From: Rhodocytophaga rosea
GTDB lineage: Bacteria > Bacteroidota > Bacteroidia > Cytophagales > 172606-1
Assembly (NCBI RefSeq): GCF_010119975.1
Contig: NZ_CP048222.1
Span: 4,172,501-4,236,500, forward strand
Direction: 5' to 3'
Length of the DNA: 64,000 bases
The position numbers were made by a program, and so were the translations under genes. Within the stretch, counting starts at the first letter, position 1. Each line of letters begins with the position of its first letter. Shown here in pieces: positions 33,618-41,769 of this stretch. The notes under the pieces are model-generated. The model was given only the letters and a program-made list of their open reading frames with translations. It was not told the DNA's origin and ran no database searches.

Positions 33618-36563
33618 ATGAAAAAGGTTTTAATTCTGCTGACTTTCCTAGGCTACTGTCAGTTTCTGTTGGCACAAACTCCCGCTGGCAATGGCCAGCC
33701 TGGTGCCGAAGCCACAGCCAGATTAGTAACAGCAGGTAAAGGACGAATTTCTGGAACCGTAACGGATGCCAGTAATAGCGAACCTGTTGCTTATGCGACT
33801 GTTGCCCTGATGCAGCCATCCAGCAAAACACCTGTGGATGGAGCTGTAGCAGATGAGAACGGTAAATTTTCTATTACTAAAGTAGCAGAGGGAGACTATA
33901 AAGTAGTGATTTCTTTTATAGGTTATGAAGACAAAGTGATAGACAATATCAAGGTTTCCGATAACAAAGCAGAAATCAACTTAGGAACCATTAAAGTAAG
34001 CCCTACGGTGCAGGAATTAAATGAAGTGACTGTACAAGGGCAAAAAGACCTGATTGAAGAAAAAGTAGACCGCACTGTATATAATGCCGAAAATGATGCC
34101 ACCAACAGAGGAGGCGATGCTACCGATGTATTGCGGAAAGTACCCATGTTATCCGTTGATTTAGATGGCAATGTGTCTATGAGAGGCAGCCAGAACCTGA
34201 AAGTATTAATTAACAACCGTCCTTCCACCATTACAGCCGGAAGTGTAGCAGATGCTTTAAAACAAATTCCTTCCGACATGATTAAATCCGTAGAGGTGAT
34301 CACTTCGCCTTCTGCTAAATATGATGCCGAAGGTTCAGGCGGTATTATCAACATCATCACCAAGAAGAATAATTTACAAGGCTTTTCGCTGAATGTAGAT
34401 GGCAGCGCTGGTACCAGAGGTTCTGATCTGCGGATGCAAGGCAGTTATAATAAAGGCAAGATGGGCTTTACCTTAGGTGGTGGCGGAAGATTTGGATATA
34501 ACATCAAAGGAGAATTTGACAATACCCAGCAAACCTATTCCTACGATGAAAGTGGTATTCTGACAGGTACATTCTTAAATACCCAGCAGGCATCTACCAG
34601 AAATCAGTTTTTGTTTGGCCGCTATAACTTCGGATGGGACTACAATATCAATAAGAATAATTACCTCAACGCTTCCGTTCAGTTTGGTGCCCGTAACCGC
34701 AATACCTACCAGGATAATTTATTTACCCAATCGTATCAGAATGATGCCTTTATTGGGAGCGGCCTTCGTAATGTAGATGTATCGGATTTATCCAATAATG
34801 TAGACGTGAACCTGAACTATACTCATAATTTCAGTAAGCCCGGACAGGAACTGAGCATCCTTTCTCAGTATAGCCGGAATAATGCCACTAACAATTTTAT
34901 AAATTCCGTTTTACAGGAGGATGATTTATCGATAACAAGCCGGTTAAAAAACCTCAATGAAAGCTATAACCAGGAAACTACTGTTCAGATCGATTATCAG
35001 ACACCGCTTGCTAAAAATCAAATGCTGGAACTGGGTGCAAAAGACATTATCCGCCAGGTAACCAGTAATTTTACCTACTATGCGGCTGATGGCCCTACCG
35101 GAGAATATGTTCCTTTAACAGACACCAGGCTTACTAATGTGTTTAATTACGATCAGAATGTAACCTCAGGATATTTGTCGTATACGCTTAACTTTTTAAA
35201 GGATTATACTCTAAAAGCAGGCTCCAGATATGAATATACGACCATCAATGCTAAGTTTCAGCAGGAACAGGATGAGATTACCATTCCTTCGTATGGAACC
35301 CTGGTGCCTAGTGTAAATATTTCTAAAAAGTTGAAAAATGGTAATACATTAAAAGCCGCTTATAACCGTCGTATTCAGCGTCCTTCCCTGCAATTTTTAA
35401 ATCCCAATGTGCAGGCTTCCAATCCGCTTTCCGAAACGGTGGGTAATCCTGACCTGAGACCAGAGTTTACCAATAACTATGAAGTAGGCTATAATACTTA
35501 TATCAAAAAAACATCTTTGTCCTTTTCGGCCTTCATGCGCAATACCACTGGGTCTATCCAGGCAAACAGAACCCCGGTTGGAGATGTGATTCGTACCACG
35601 TATGAAAACATTGGGAAAGAAGATGCCTATGGGTTGAGTGTATTCGGCAATGTGAGTCTTTCCAACAAACTGAGCTTTAATGCAGGCACAGATATGTATT
35701 ATGCAGTGCTGAATAACAATGTATCGAATGCTATGTACAAGGCAAGCAACGAAGGATTTGTGTACAATATCCGGGGGATGGGTAGTTATACCATTGGCGA
35801 TGGCTGGGGATTACAATTATTCGGATTTTACCGCGGCCGGCAAGTGCAGTTACAAGGTTTTCAGGGAGGATTTGGTATCTATAGCCTGAGTTTGCGGAAA
35901 GAGTTCAACGATAAAAAGGCAAGCATTGGCTTCGGTGCTGAGAACTTCTTTACTACGGCTGTGAAAATGCGCAGTGAACTCGCTTCTCCCATACTTACTC
36001 AATCTAGTGTAAATACCATGCGCAATATGAGCTTTAAAGTTACGTTCAGCTACCGTATCGGTAAAATGACCATGAATACCAGACGTAGTAAATCGGTAAC
36101 AAATGATGATTTAAAAGGCAATGAAGGCGGCGGAAATGCACAGGAAAGTGGCGCACAAATGGGAGGCGGACAGCCGCAAACACCCAGAGGCACACAAGGA
36201 CAAATGCCTGCTGTACTGCCTAAAGGAACACAAAACACTAAGCCCAATACTACGCCTGCAGATAGTACCCAGACAGAAAACGCTGCTCCGGCAGAACTGA
36301 GCGGAAAATGGGCTGGCAAAATGGGTATGTTTGATGCTACCTTCAACCTGAAAGCAGCAGGTGATCAGTTAACCGGCACTATGTCTACTCAAATGGGAGA
36401 AACTCCGATTACCAATGGAAAAATAACCGGCAATACCTTTTCCTTCACGGTATCTGTAAATGGCAATGAAATTCCTTTTCAGGGAAAACTGGAAGGTGGT
36501 CAACTGTTAATAGATACTGAATTCAGAGGCAATCCTGTTAGAGGAAATTTTATCAAGCAATAA
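33618..36563 (+). CDS. Outer-membrane beta-barrel receptor (TonB-dependent type) with extra C-terminal domain
   Basis: 981 aa from the ATG at 33618. The longer frame would begin at 33537, upstream of the promoter box, so the inner start is right. Signal peptide (to about 20), carboxypeptidase-regulatory-like domain (about 43-125, RISGTVTDASNSEPVAYATV), plug (about 140-250, VDRTVYNAENDATNRGGDAT, SGGIINIITKKNN), then OMP_b-brl_3 type barrel (about 260-830, ending FKVTFSYRIGK). After the barrel come a Gly/Gln/Pro-rich linker (about 845-895) and an extra domain of about 85 residues, LSGKWAGKMGMFDATFNLKA to GNFIKQ, which looks like a calycin-like beta fold. Substrate unknown. It is under the shared LytTR-type promoter motif. 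Confidence 0.88.
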   Translation: MKKVLILLTFLGYCQFLLAQTPAGNGQPGAEATARLVTAGKGRISGTVTDASNSEPVAYATVALMQPSSKTPVDGAVADENGKFSITKVAEGDYKVVISFIGYEDKVIDNIKVSDNKAEINLGTIKVSPTVQELNEVTVQGQKDLIEEKVDRTVYNAENDATNRGGDATDVLRKVPMLSVDLDGNVSMRGSQNLKVLINNRPSTITAGSVADALKQIPSDMIKSVEVITSPSAKYDAEGSGGIINIITKKNNLQGFSLNVDGSAGTRGSDLRMQGSYNKGKMGFTLGGGGRFGYNIKGEFDNTQQTYSYDESGILTGTFLNTQQASTRNQFLFGRYNFGWDYNINKNNYLNASVQFGARNRNTYQDNLFTQSYQNDAFIGSGLRNVDVSDLSNNVDVNLNYTHNFSKPGQELSILSQYSRNNATNNFINSVLQEDDLSITSRLKNLNESYNQETTVQIDYQTPLAKNQMLELGAKDIIRQVTSNFTYYAADGPTGEYVPLTDTRLTNVFNYDQNVTSGYLSYTLNFLKDYTLKAGSRYEYTTINAKFQQEQDEITIPSYGTLVPSVNISKKLKNGNTLKAAYNRRIQRPSLQFLNPNVQASNPLSETVGNPDLRPEFTNNYEVGYNTYIKKTSLSFSAFMRNTTGSIQANRTPVGDVIRTTYENIGKEDAYGLSVFGNVSLSNKLSFNAGTDMYYAVLNNNVSNAMYKASNEGFVYNIRGMGSYTIGDGWGLQLFGFYRGRQVQLQGFQGGFGIYSLSLRKEFNDKKASIGFGAENFFTTAVKMRSELASPILTQSSVNTMRNMSFKVTFSYRIGKMTMNTRRSKSVTNDDLKGNEGGGNAQESGAQMGGGQPQTPRGTQGQMPAVLPKGTQNTKPNTTPADSTQTENAAPAELSGKWAGKMGMFDATFNLKAAGDQLTGTMSTQMGETPITNGKITGNTFSFTVSVNGNEIPFQGKLEGGQLLIDTEFRGNPVRGNFIKQ

Positions 36564-36582
36564 TATATTCATATACCACGCT

Positions 36583-36819
36583 ATGTCTTTACCCTGGATA
36601 CATTCGCCTTACTTAGATATTGATTCGATTGCCAGTAGAATTTATGGAACCACCAGCAAGTGGCATACCTATCGTCTGCGCCAGAAAATACAAGGAAGCC
36701 TTCCTTTCGAATCCTGGGAAATTGAACTGCTGAATGAAGTCAAGGAAGAGTTGCTTTCTTATGTAGCACCCAGTTCAACCAGTCTGGGGATACAAACAGA
36801 AGCAAACCGGCAATCATAG
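36583..36819 (+). CDS. Small conserved helical protein
   Basis: 78 aa, no known domain. The sequence MSLPWIHSPYLDIDSIASRI, with KIQGSLPFESWEIELLNEVK, matches a type of short Bacteroidota protein in which a hydrophobic start precedes a helical pair. It is 19 bp after the receptor stop, so it is almost surely cotranscribed with it and would fall under the same regulation. No signal peptide is seen. Function unknown. Confidence 0.65.
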   Translation: MSLPWIHSPYLDIDSIASRIYGTTSKWHTYRLRQKIQGSLPFESWEIELLNEVKEELLSYVAPSSTSLGIQTEANRQS

Positions 36820-36899
36820 CATGGGGTAATTGCGCTTTCTGGTAGAAACAGCAGTAGCTATTCAGGTAAAGTTCCAGTTGACAGTGAGAACAATTCAAG

Positions 36900-36985
36900 C
36901 TATCGGCTGAAAACGGCAAATGATCGATTTTTGTGGTCAAGCCATCTATTTCATTTTTAATATTTCCAATAAGATTGTTAATTTG
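36900..36985 (+). promoter_or_regulatory. YceI gene promoter with TCGG-core direct repeats (regulon copy 3)
   Basis: CTATCGGCT (36900-36908) and TGATCGATT (36921-36929) have a 21-bp period. TCTAT-nnn-ATTTTT is at 36945-36957, and the -7 box TTAATTTG is at 36978-36985, 57 bp from the second repeat start. The geometry equals that of copies 1 and 2. The second repeat is the weakest match of the three. Confidence 0.55.
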
Positions 36986-37079
36986 GTAAGATCCTGTTAT
37001 ATATTATAAGTCAGTAACAAGAACTCCAATTTAAATTCATTTTTTCTCTATTTACCCTTTTAATCAATTTAAACTAAGT

Positions 37080-37736
37080 ATGAAAACATTTAGAATTTTC
37101 TTGAGTGTATGGGCTTTAGCCTTCATTTTTAACTATAGCAACCTGGTTGCCGGAGTTGATCCTGGTAAAAATCCAGCCAAAGGTTCAAGCCTGGCTGTAG
37201 ATCCTGCAAAAAGCACATTGACCTGGAATGCTAAAAAAGTAGGTGGTGAACATACCGGCAATGTAAAACTCGCCAAAGGCACACTCGACGTAAAATCTAA
37301 TAAACTGACCGGCGGTACTTTTACCATGGATATGCCTAGCATCACTGTTACGGACGTTACCAATGAGGGCATGAATGGCAAATTAACCGGTCACCTGAAG
37401 TCTGAAGATTTCTTTTCCGTAGAGAAAAACCCAACTTCTACTTTTACCATCACCAAAGCAGAACCTATTGCAAAAGCCAAAGCAGGGGAAGCCAATTACA
37501 AGATCACAGGCAATCTGACTATTAAAGGCATTACCAATACCCTTACTTTTCCGGCAACCGTAAACCTGACCGGAAACAGTGCTCAGGCTACTGCTAAAAT
37601 TGAAATTGACAGAACCAAATATGATATTAAATACCGGGCGGCTATTATCGGAACAGCCGCTGATAAAATTATTGATGATGTATTCACCCTTGATGTGAAA
37701 CTCGTAGCCGGTAAATCTGAAACAGCCAGCAGATAA
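37080..37736 (+). CDS. YceI-family periplasmic protein
   Basis: 218 aa. Signal peptide (to about 25) followed by a YceI lipocalin-like barrel (about 38-215): LAVDPAKSTLTWNAKKVGGE at the start, KLTGGTFTMDMPSITVTDVT, GKLTGHLKSEDFFSVEKNPT, and KYDIKYRAAIIGTAADKII. YceI proteins bind isoprenoid-like lipids in a hydrophobic cavity and are often induced by stress. A strong terminator-like hairpin follows 19 bp after the stop. It shares the promoter motif of the LytTR group, so it may respond to the same signal. Confidence 0.92.
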   Translation: MKTFRIFLSVWALAFIFNYSNLVAGVDPGKNPAKGSSLAVDPAKSTLTWNAKKVGGEHTGNVKLAKGTLDVKSNKLTGGTFTMDMPSITVTDVTNEGMNGKLTGHLKSEDFFSVEKNPTSTFTITKAEPIAKAKAGEANYKITGNLTIKGITNTLTFPATVNLTGNSAQATAKIEIDRTKYDIKYRAAIIGTAADKIIDDVFTLDVKLVAGKSETASR

Positions 37737-37755
37737 AAAATCGCTGCTTTGGTTT

Positions 37756-37797
37756 CCAAAATTCCGTTATCTCATTACAGGTTTAACGGAATTTTGG
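37756..37797 (+). terminator. Terminator hairpin after the YceI gene
   Basis: CCAAAATTCCGTTA and TAACGGAATTTTGG form a perfect 14-bp stem with a 14-base loop, followed by CTTTAT. The remainder of the 37737-38370 gap holds one further palindrome and no gene. Confidence 0.65.
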
Positions 37798-38152
37798 CTT
37801 TATAGAAGATATTCATTGCCTATAAGTAAGTGAACAGTTTAAAGTATAAAGTTGAAAGCGGTTAATCCATTATATAGCACATCATTATTGCTCGTAAATT
37901 TTAGACTTATAGATAGAGAATCAAGTAGCGTATAGTTCACTGGATTAGTATAATATACCTTAGGCAATTGAGTTTGCATATTTTTTAGGATAGTTTTGAA
38001 ACCATATTACTTACATATTTATAATAAGCAAAAGTGCGGCTGGTAGTGCAGCAATAGCGCGGACTTTTTTGGCTTTGTGCGTGAGCCGGAGGATGGCGCG
38101 ATGATTTTATCTGGCGTAAAAAAGTCTCTATTGGTGCTGCCTTTTTCTTTTG

Positions 38153-38186
38153 TTACTTTTCTTTTGGGCATGCAAAAGAAAAGTAA
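38153..38186. repeat. Perfect 14-bp palindrome in intergenic repeat-like sequence
   Basis: TTACTTTTCTTTTG-GGCATG-CAAAAGAAAAGTAA: a perfect 14-bp inverted repeat with 6-base loop. The surrounding sequence from about 38030 (TGCGGCTGGTAGTGCAGC, GCGCGGACTTTTTTGGC) is of a different composition from the flanks and looks like a dispersed intergenic repeat; similar hairpins recur in many Bacteroidota genomes. It is not a simple terminator, because it is about 390 bp past the hairpin of the YceI gene. Confidence 0.55.
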
Positions 38187-38370
38187 GATGGCGTAAGTAC
38201 TTGACATACACATTACTTAAAAGAAACCGTAGTTTAAGAAGCTTTTTATGCAAACTCTATTGGCATATAAGTAGCGAGCTATTTAAATCATAAAGTTTAA
38301 ATCCCGGTAATGTGCAAGTAATTGATAAATAATTACTAAATTATACCTTCAAACCATTCCTTTACCTGAT

Positions 38371-39489
38371 ATGAAAAAAATATATTACCTCCTGATGGCA
38401 GCAGCTTTTTGCACTACCCTGCTGCTGATGGGCGCTAACCGCTCCGTTAAAAATGCGTATGGCTTTGAGAATGGAACACCTGCGATCCAGTCCATGAATG
38501 CGCTCGCCTTCGGACCAGATGGAATTCTGTTCATTGGTGATTCTAAAAGCACAGCTGTGTTTGCCGTTGACACCAAAGACAAGATGGCGGTAGCAAAAGC
38601 CACTGCTGTTGAAATCAAAAATCTGGATCAGAAAATAGCCGCCCATTTAGGTACGGAAGCCAAAAATATTACTATCCAGGATATGGTAGTAAATCCGGTA
38701 TCCAAGAAAATATATTGTGCGGTACAACACAGCGATGGTACCCCTGTACTGCTTAGTTTGGAAGGAGATAAGATACAAGCGGTTAGTTTAAAGAACGTGA
38801 TGTATAGCCGGGTTTCTATCGCCAATGCACCAGCCGCAGATGCAAAAGATAGGGGTGGCCGTTCCTTACGGGAAATGGTGATCTCAGATCTGAACTTTGC
38901 CGACGGAAGTATCATGGTAAGCGGACTTTCTAACCAGGAATTCAGCTCTACCTTCCGGAAAATTCCATTTCCTTTCTCAGACAAACAAGAACAGGCTTCC
39001 CTGGAAATATATCATGCTGCCCATGGAAAGTATGAAACCAATGCTCCGATCAGAACTTTTACCACAGCTGAGTTGAATGGAAAAAAATACCTGGTCGCCA
39101 GCTATACCTGCACCCCACTTGTATTATTCCCTCTAGATGAATTAAAGCCTGGCAAACATGTAAAAGGCAGAACCGTTGCTGAATTTGGTGCTGGAAATTC
39201 GCCTCTTGATATGATTACCATGAAGAAAGGAGATGATACATTTCTGGTAATGGCAAACAGCAACCGTCCGGTAATGCGGGTAAAATATAAAAGTATTGAA
39301 GCTTATGAAGGTTCACTTACCGAACCCATCAAAGAGAGTTATGCCACTGCCGGCGTGGATTTTGTAAATCTGCCTGCGGTGAATGTGGTGCAACTCGACA
39401 AATTAGACGATAGCCAGGTAATGGTACTCCAGCGCAGAGCCAATGGCGACCTTGACCTATGGACTGCCTCTGCGGAAAGATGGTTTTAA
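38371..39489 (+). CDS. Secreted protein, probable beta-propeller
   Basis: 372 aa. Signal peptide (to about 22) then blades reading SMNALAFGPDGILFIGDSKS, ITIQDMVVNPVSKKIYCAVQ, LREMVISDLNFADGSIMVSG, KYLVASYTCTPLVLFPLDEL and DTFLVMANSNRPVMRVKYKS. The pattern of FGPDG-like loops suggests a propeller related to NHL or SMP-30-like proteins, but no catalytic residues are clear. The stop overlaps the next start by 10 bp, so the two are translationally coupled. Together they precede a sugar-processing cluster. Function unknown. Confidence 0.7.
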   Translation: MKKIYYLLMAAAFCTTLLLMGANRSVKNAYGFENGTPAIQSMNALAFGPDGILFIGDSKSTAVFAVDTKDKMAVAKATAVEIKNLDQKIAAHLGTEAKNITIQDMVVNPVSKKIYCAVQHSDGTPVLLSLEGDKIQAVSLKNVMYSRVSIANAPAADAKDRGGRSLREMVISDLNFADGSIMVSGLSNQEFSSTFRKIPFPFSDKQEQASLEIYHAAHGKYETNAPIRTFTTAELNGKKYLVASYTCTPLVLFPLDELKPGKHVKGRTVAEFGAGNSPLDMITMKKGDDTFLVMANSNRPVMRVKYKSIEAYEGSLTEPIKESYATAGVDFVNLPAVNVVQLDKLDDSQVMVLQRRANGDLDLWTASAERWF

Positions 39490-40592
39490 ATAGAAACATA
39501 CAGATCAGGTTCTTTTTAGCGCAGAGCCTGATCTTTTATTTTTTACTCAGTAGTTGTTCCAGCAATAGTGATCAGCCCTCCTCTATCTCCATTCGGTGGG
39601 AGCAAGACAAAGCTACCGGTTTGCATGTTCCGCTGAGTTTGCTAGCCCATACATCTAAAGATTCAATTAATAAGTTGTTGCACGTTCATGTAGATAGCGA
39701 AAAAGCCCAGCCTGCCATACTTGGCGAATGGAGTAATATGGATGAAACCCTCTTGTTTGAACCATTGATTCCGTTCACCCGTGGTTTAACGTATGAAGTC
39801 CGCTTAGGAGAGCAATCACTGGAAAAAATTCAAATTCCTTCAACTGAGGCCGCCGATGCGCCTATGGTTGTATCGGTATATCCTACTTCAGATACATTGC
39901 CGCACAACTTGCTGAAGATGTATGTGCAGTTTTCACAACCCATGCAGGAAGGCCAGGCATTAAAGTATATACAATTAATCAAGAATGAGACGGATACGGT
40001 TCGATCAGTATTTTTGGATTTGCAACCTGAATTATGGAATACCGACCGGACCTTGCTTACCCTCTGGCTTGATCCAGGTAGAGTTAAACGCGATCTTCAG
40101 CCTAATAAAACGATGGGTGAGCCGCTGCAAAAAGACGCTCGTTATCAATTATTCATCCAGCCAGACTGGCAAGACGTGAATGGTGCTGCTTTACAACAAA
40201 AGTATCGTAAAGATTTTGTGGTCATGCAACGGGATAGCTTGTCTCCGGATATTACAAAGTGGGCTATACAGGTACCTAAAGCCGGGAGTACAGCACCGGT
40301 AGAAGTGGAATTTCAGGAATCTCTGGATTATGCATTACTCAATCATGCAGTACATATTATAGATCAGAATGGCAATCTGGTTGAAGGTAAAGTAGATGTA
40401 AGCAGCAATGAAACTATATTAAATTTTACTCCTGCTTTCCCCTGGAAAACTGGCACATACCAACTGGAATGCGAAGCCAGGCTGGAAGATATAGCCGGAA
40501 ATAACCTGAACCGTGTGTTCGACAGGGATATTAATCTGGTAAAGTCAGATTCTTCTAAAGAAGTTTTTACAAGAACATTTCAAATTCAATAA
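39480..40592 (+). CDS. Lipoprotein with Ig-like (SbsA/Big_5-type) domains
   Basis: 370 aa from the ATG at 39480 (ATGGTTTTAAATAG overlaps the upstream TAA). The N-terminus is a lipoprotein signal, SLIFYFLLSSCSSNSDQ (Cys about 28). The body shows SbsA-type Ig-like features: VYPTSDTLPHNLLKMYVQFS, PMQEGQALKYIQLIKNETDT and a terminal stretch NETILNFTPAFPWKTGTYQL with AGNNLNR. Such modules occur in extracellular sugar-processing proteins. It is likely membrane-anchored in the periplasm or on the surface. It forms an operon-like pair with the propeller-like protein. Confidence 0.7.
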   Translation: MVLNRNIQIRFFLAQSLIFYFLLSSCSSNSDQPSSISIRWEQDKATGLHVPLSLLAHTSKDSINKLLHVHVDSEKAQPAILGEWSNMDETLLFEPLIPFTRGLTYEVRLGEQSLEKIQIPSTEAADAPMVVSVYPTSDTLPHNLLKMYVQFSQPMQEGQALKYIQLIKNETDTVRSVFLDLQPELWNTDRTLLTLWLDPGRVKRDLQPNKTMGEPLQKDARYQLFIQPDWQDVNGAALQQKYRKDFVVMQRDSLSPDITKWAIQVPKAGSTAPVEVEFQESLDYALLNHAVHIIDQNGNLVEGKVDVSSNETILNFTPAFPWKTGTYQLECEARLEDIAGNNLNRVFDRDINLVKSDSSKEVFTRTFQIQ

Positions 40593-40632
40593 AATAAATA
40601 CAATTCGATTAAACCTAAACTCAATTCACATC

Positions 40633-41679
40633 ATGAAAAACCATGACATTTCCAGGCGGCAATTTTTAGGCACGACCGCTCTATCCTTAGCAGGCATTGG
40701 GCTAGCCACTTCCTCTACTTTTGGTATGCCGGCCATCATAAAAAACCTGGGCAAACCCAATTCAAAAATCAACGGGGTACAAATAGGGGTGATTACCTAT
40801 TCATTCCGGGATTTGCCTGATCAGAGTGCAGAAGCAACATTACAATATATTTTAGACTGTGGAATCAGTGCGGTTGAATTGATGGGCGGTCCGGCAGAGT
40901 CATTTGCAGGTGCTCCAAAAAATCCGGTGAATATGCAGGCTATTTTTCCCCTGATGCGGAAGCGGTACGAAAAACAGGAACTTACGGCAGATGAAACAAA
41001 ACAATTAGATGAAGCAGATGCCCAGCGGAAAGCTTATCAGCAGGAAGTAACCAAATGGCGGCTCTCTGCCCCAATGAATAAGTTTGAACAAATGCGCAAA
41101 ATGTACAATCAGGCGGGCGTTCAGATTTATTGCTTTAAACCAGATGCTTTTAATATACAAAGTTCCGATGCGGAGATTGAATATGGCTTGAAGGCTGCTA
41201 AATTACTTGGAGCCAGTCATGTTTCGCTGGAACACCCAAGTAACGATGCACATACCCTGAAATTAGGTACCATGGCTCAAAAGCATGGAATGAAAGTGGC
41301 TTACCATGGACATGAGCAGCAAACGCCTACTTTCTGGGATACGGCACTTACTCAGTCGCCAGCCAATGCTTTAAACCTGGACATCGGCCATTATACAGCC
41401 GCTGGCTACAATGCGGTTGAGCTCGTGCAGGCCAAACACGACCGCATTCTCAGCATGCATATAAAAGACCGCCAGAATCCTGCAAATGGAAAAGGGAATT
41501 TGCCCTGGGGAACCGGAGACACACCCATCGCTCAGGTACTGCAATTGATGAAAAAAAACAAATATACTTTCCCGGCTACCGTTGAACTGGAATACAAAGT
41601 TCCGGAAGGTTCTACTTCTGTAAAAGAGGTAACCAAATGTGTGGAATACTGCAGAAAGGCATTAGAAAAAAACACTTAG
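40633..41679 (+). CDS. Tat-exported sugar phosphate isomerase/epimerase-like protein
   Basis: 348 aa. A twin-arginine signal (SRRQFLGTTALSLAGIGL, 8-25) is followed by an AP endonuclease 2-type TIM barrel (about 45-345). Barrel motifs: QIGVITYSFRDL-like start (VQIGVITYSFRDLPDQS), CGISAVELMGGPAES, ASHVSLEHPSN, MKVAYHGHEQQTPTF, LNLDIGHYTAAG and RILSMHIKDRQNPANGK, including the metal-binding Glu/His/Asp set. Exported proteins of this sort are common in Bacteroidota next to soluble dehydrogenases, and act on 3-keto sugars or sugar acids. It is 40 bp after the Ig-like lipoprotein gene. Confidence 0.85.
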   Translation: MKNHDISRRQFLGTTALSLAGIGLATSSTFGMPAIIKNLGKPNSKINGVQIGVITYSFRDLPDQSAEATLQYILDCGISAVELMGGPAESFAGAPKNPVNMQAIFPLMRKRYEKQELTADETKQLDEADAQRKAYQQEVTKWRLSAPMNKFEQMRKMYNQAGVQIYCFKPDAFNIQSSDAEIEYGLKAAKLLGASHVSLEHPSNDAHTLKLGTMAQKHGMKVAYHGHEQQTPTFWDTALTQSPANALNLDIGHYTAAGYNAVELVQAKHDRILSMHIKDRQNPANGKGNLPWGTGDTPIAQVLQLMKKNKYTFPATVELEYKVPEGSTSVKEVTKCVEYCRKALEKNT

Positions 41680-41704
41680 GATTCAATCATTCCTTCATCT
41701 TTTC

Positions 41705-41727
41705 AAGCACCTTAGCGGTGCTTTTTT
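41705..41727 (+). terminator. Small Rho-independent terminator
   Basis: AAGCACC-TTAGC-GGTGCTT followed by a T-run, 26 bp after the isomerase-like gene. It may give partial termination before the dehydrogenase gene. Confidence 0.65.
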
Positions 41728-41769
41728 ATTCAAGAAAGCAATCATTATTAACCTAACTTATTTAATTGA

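Noticed and set aside
38019-38213. Small minus-strand gene
   Set aside because: It reads through the palindromic repeat block; its KRKVTKEK stretch is the hairpin arm and occurs as a spurious ORF.
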